This document shows, one piece after another, positions 24,117-25,192 of a stretch of 25,192 bases of DNA. This stretch comes from Bdellovibrionales bacterium (GTDB lineage: Bacteria > Bdellovibrionota > Bdellovibrionia > Bdellovibrionales > UBA1609). The DNA lies in NCBI GenBank assembly GCA_028279085.1, contig JANQSX010000025.1, positions 1-25,192 on the forward strand, given 5' to 3'. A program made the translations under genes and the position numbers. The notes beneath the pieces are model-generated. The model was not told the origin of the DNA, did no database searches, and saw nothing but the letters and a program-made list of their open reading frames with translations. The stretch's first letter is position 1, and each line of letters starts with the position of its first letter.

Positions 24117-25004
24117 TCAATGAACCCATACAGCTTCTCCTACTTCAGCTTGTATACGCTGTGTTTCCTCTTCAGAAGTTTCGTAATAGATCTTAAGCGA
24201 TTTCAAAACCGGAAGATTGGAAAACAAACCCACCGGGTAGTTCTTACTATAGAGAGTCAGTTCTCGCAAATTAACAAGACCGGAAAGGAAATCTACCGAT
24301 ATGTCGTCCAAATAAGTATCAAGATCACACACCTCCAAAGAAGTAAGACCGGACAATAAACCCGATGGCAAAGTCTTCCTCATATCAAAATCCAAAGTCA
24401 GTTCTCGCAAATTAACAAGACCGGACAATAAATCAGTAGGTATATCTTCCGTCGAGAACTCAAAGTTAATCACTTCCAAAGAAGACAAACCGGATAAGAG
24501 ACCTGATGGTAAATTGACCGTTCCGAAATTATACAAAAAAAGCATTTCCAAGGAAGTAAGTTCGGAAAATAAATTAGCCGGCAGATTATTCACACTAAGT
24601 CTAAGTTTAATATCAAGAACAACTAATGAAGAAAGACCGGAAAAATCAGTTGCTCTCAAGAAACCCAACTTTTCTTCACTTTTAATTGTCCTAATAGCTA
24701 ATAAATCCTGATCAGTTACTGTATTACAGTCTTCTTTTTTTACTTTAAAAAGTATAATCTTCTGTATTCCTTCTTCTCTATCACATACAGAAACCACCGG
24801 AGGTTTCGCTGTTCCTTTTTTTTCCGCCTCTTGCGCCGCTTTCAGAAGTTGTGCTTCCAACTCTTTATTTTTTTTAATAGCTGCCTGTAACTCTTCATTT
24901 TTATCTGTATCTTTTGAGCCATTACCTTTTGAACCACTGCACCCAGATAAAGTAATAAAAGCACACGATACAACAAGAAAATACAAACCTGTTTTTTTTA
25001 ACAT
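24117..25004 (-). CDS. Leucine-rich-repeat lipoprotein inserted in the tRNA-Trp/secE operon
   Basis: The 295-residue protein has a signal peptide with lipobox (LSGC, Cys22), a Lys/Asp/Glu-rich coiled segment (about residues 30-65), and then leucine-rich repeats from about residue 115 to 275. Repeats follow a pattern of ~23-24 residues: GLSSLVVLDI, ELTSLEMLFL, GLSSLEVINFEF, GLVNLRELTLDF, GLTSLEVCDL, GLVNLRELTLYS. The LPSGLLSGL-type spacers are typical. Such repeats form binding surfaces for protein partners, so a surface or periplasmic binding role is likely; the ligand is unknown. Two repeats share an identical 30-base stretch, showing recent duplication. The gene starts 56 bases after tRNA-Trp and ends 7-19 bases before secE, so it is very probably transcribed with the essential genes that follow. 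Confidence 0.88.
   Translation of the reverse strand: MLKKTGLYFLVVSCAFITLSGCSGSKGNGSKDTDKNEELQAAIKKNKELEAQLLKAAQEAEKKGTAKPPVVSVCDREEGIQKIILFKVKKEDCNTVTDQDLLAIRTIKSEEKLGFLRATDFSGLSSLVVLDIKLRLSVNNLPANLFSELTSLEMLFLYNFGTVNLPSGLLSGLSSLEVINFEFSTEDIPTDLLSGLVNLRELTLDFDMRKTLPSGLLSGLTSLEVCDLDTYLDDISVDFLSGLVNLRELTLYSKNYPVGLFSNLPVLKSLKIYYETSEEETQRIQAEVGEAVWVH
24255..24425. repeat. Two identical 30-base copies within the LRR gene
   Basis: The same 30 bases (beginning AGTCAGTTCTCGCAAATTAA) occur at 24255-24284 and 24396-24425, 141 bases (47 codons, two repeat units) apart and in frame. Both encode the SGLVNLRELTL part of a leucine-rich repeat. Confidence 0.85.
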
Positions 25005-25060
25005 GATTTTTTATACCTTTTTTTCCGATTCCTAATCCAAATCCACCTTAAACAAAAATA

Positions 25061-25133
25061 CAGGGCAGGAGGGATTCGAACCCCCAACCTACGGATTTGG
25101 AGTCCGCCGCTCTACCATTAGAGCTACTGCCCT
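25061..25133 (-). tRNA. tRNA-Trp (anticodon CCA)
   Basis: The 73-nt tRNA folds into a complete cloverleaf on the minus strand. The acceptor AGGGCAG pairs with CTGCCCT, followed by discriminator G, the usual base for tryptophan tRNA. The anticodon loop is CTCCAAA with CCA at 25098-25100, and the T-loop is TTCGAAT. The 3' CCA is not encoded. tRNA-Trp next to secE-nusG is conserved across many bacteria, which supports the assignment; here one lipoprotein gene intervenes. Confidence 0.97.
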
Positions 25134-25192
25134 TCTCTTAAATAACTCTAAGTTCACCCCTTTTTACCCTTGTTATCACTCGCTCAGAAAAT

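Noticed and set aside
25134..25192. 3' end of a tuf gene upstream of tRNA-Trp
   Set aside because: Too little sequence remains and the last codons do not clearly match the end of EF-Tu.

Overview
The window is 25.2 kb of low-GC bacterial chromosome. It joins a conserved ribosomal protein/RNA polymerase operon (right half, minus strand) to a mosaic of secreted proteins, lipoproteins, methyltransferases and repeats (left half). RpoB and RpoC of about 1,390 residues each have proteobacterial-type motifs. An ETF:quinone oxidoreductase and a three-segment SecE are present, and the tmRNA tag starts with Gly-Asn and ends in ALAA. Together these suggest a Gram-negative bacterium of the Bdellovibrionota/deltaproteobacteria-like part of the tree. 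That placement is inference from a few genes. Several lipoproteins and an MlaC-type lipid-transfer domain support a two-membrane envelope.

Layout. 1-1.5 kb: two minus-strand lipoproteins, the second with a (Thr-Pro)n linker. 1.7-2.1 kb: tmRNA (ssrA) with its own promoter and terminator, followed by a small secreted protein. 2.75-4.1 kb: a lipoprotein in which an MlaC/Ttg2D-like domain sits behind a long Asp/Ala/Thr/Val-rich linker. 4.3-8.7 kb: two different DNA methyltransferases flanking a large secreted alpha-helical repeat protein; no restriction enzyme is visible, and the second methyltransferase reads into a GC-rich palindromic repeat. 8.8-9.8 kb: a lipoprotein with a formylglycine-generating-enzyme (FGE) fold. 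Its last ~100 bases look like the variable region of a diversity-generating retroelement (DGR) target. 9.8-9.9 kb: a hairpin and two tandem 19-base repeats. 9.96-11.6 kb: ETF-quinone oxidoreductase lacking one iron-sulfur cysteine. 11.7-12.6 kb: a secreted protein of unknown role.

12.6-25.1 kb, read from right to left: tRNA-Trp, leucine-rich-repeat lipoprotein, secE, nusG, rplK, rplA, rplJ, rplL, rpoB, rpoC. This is the classical translation/secretion/transcription operon, except that an LRR lipoprotein gene sits between tRNA-Trp and secE. Genes in this block are separated by only a few bases in most places, so they are probably co-transcribed.

The most interesting signals are the DGR-like C-terminus of the FGE-fold lipoprotein (no reverse transcriptase or template lies in the window, so any DGR would have to act from elsewhere), the LRR gene lodged in an otherwise conserved operon, the lipid-anchored MlaC domain, and the altered cluster motif of the ETF-quinone oxidoreductase.
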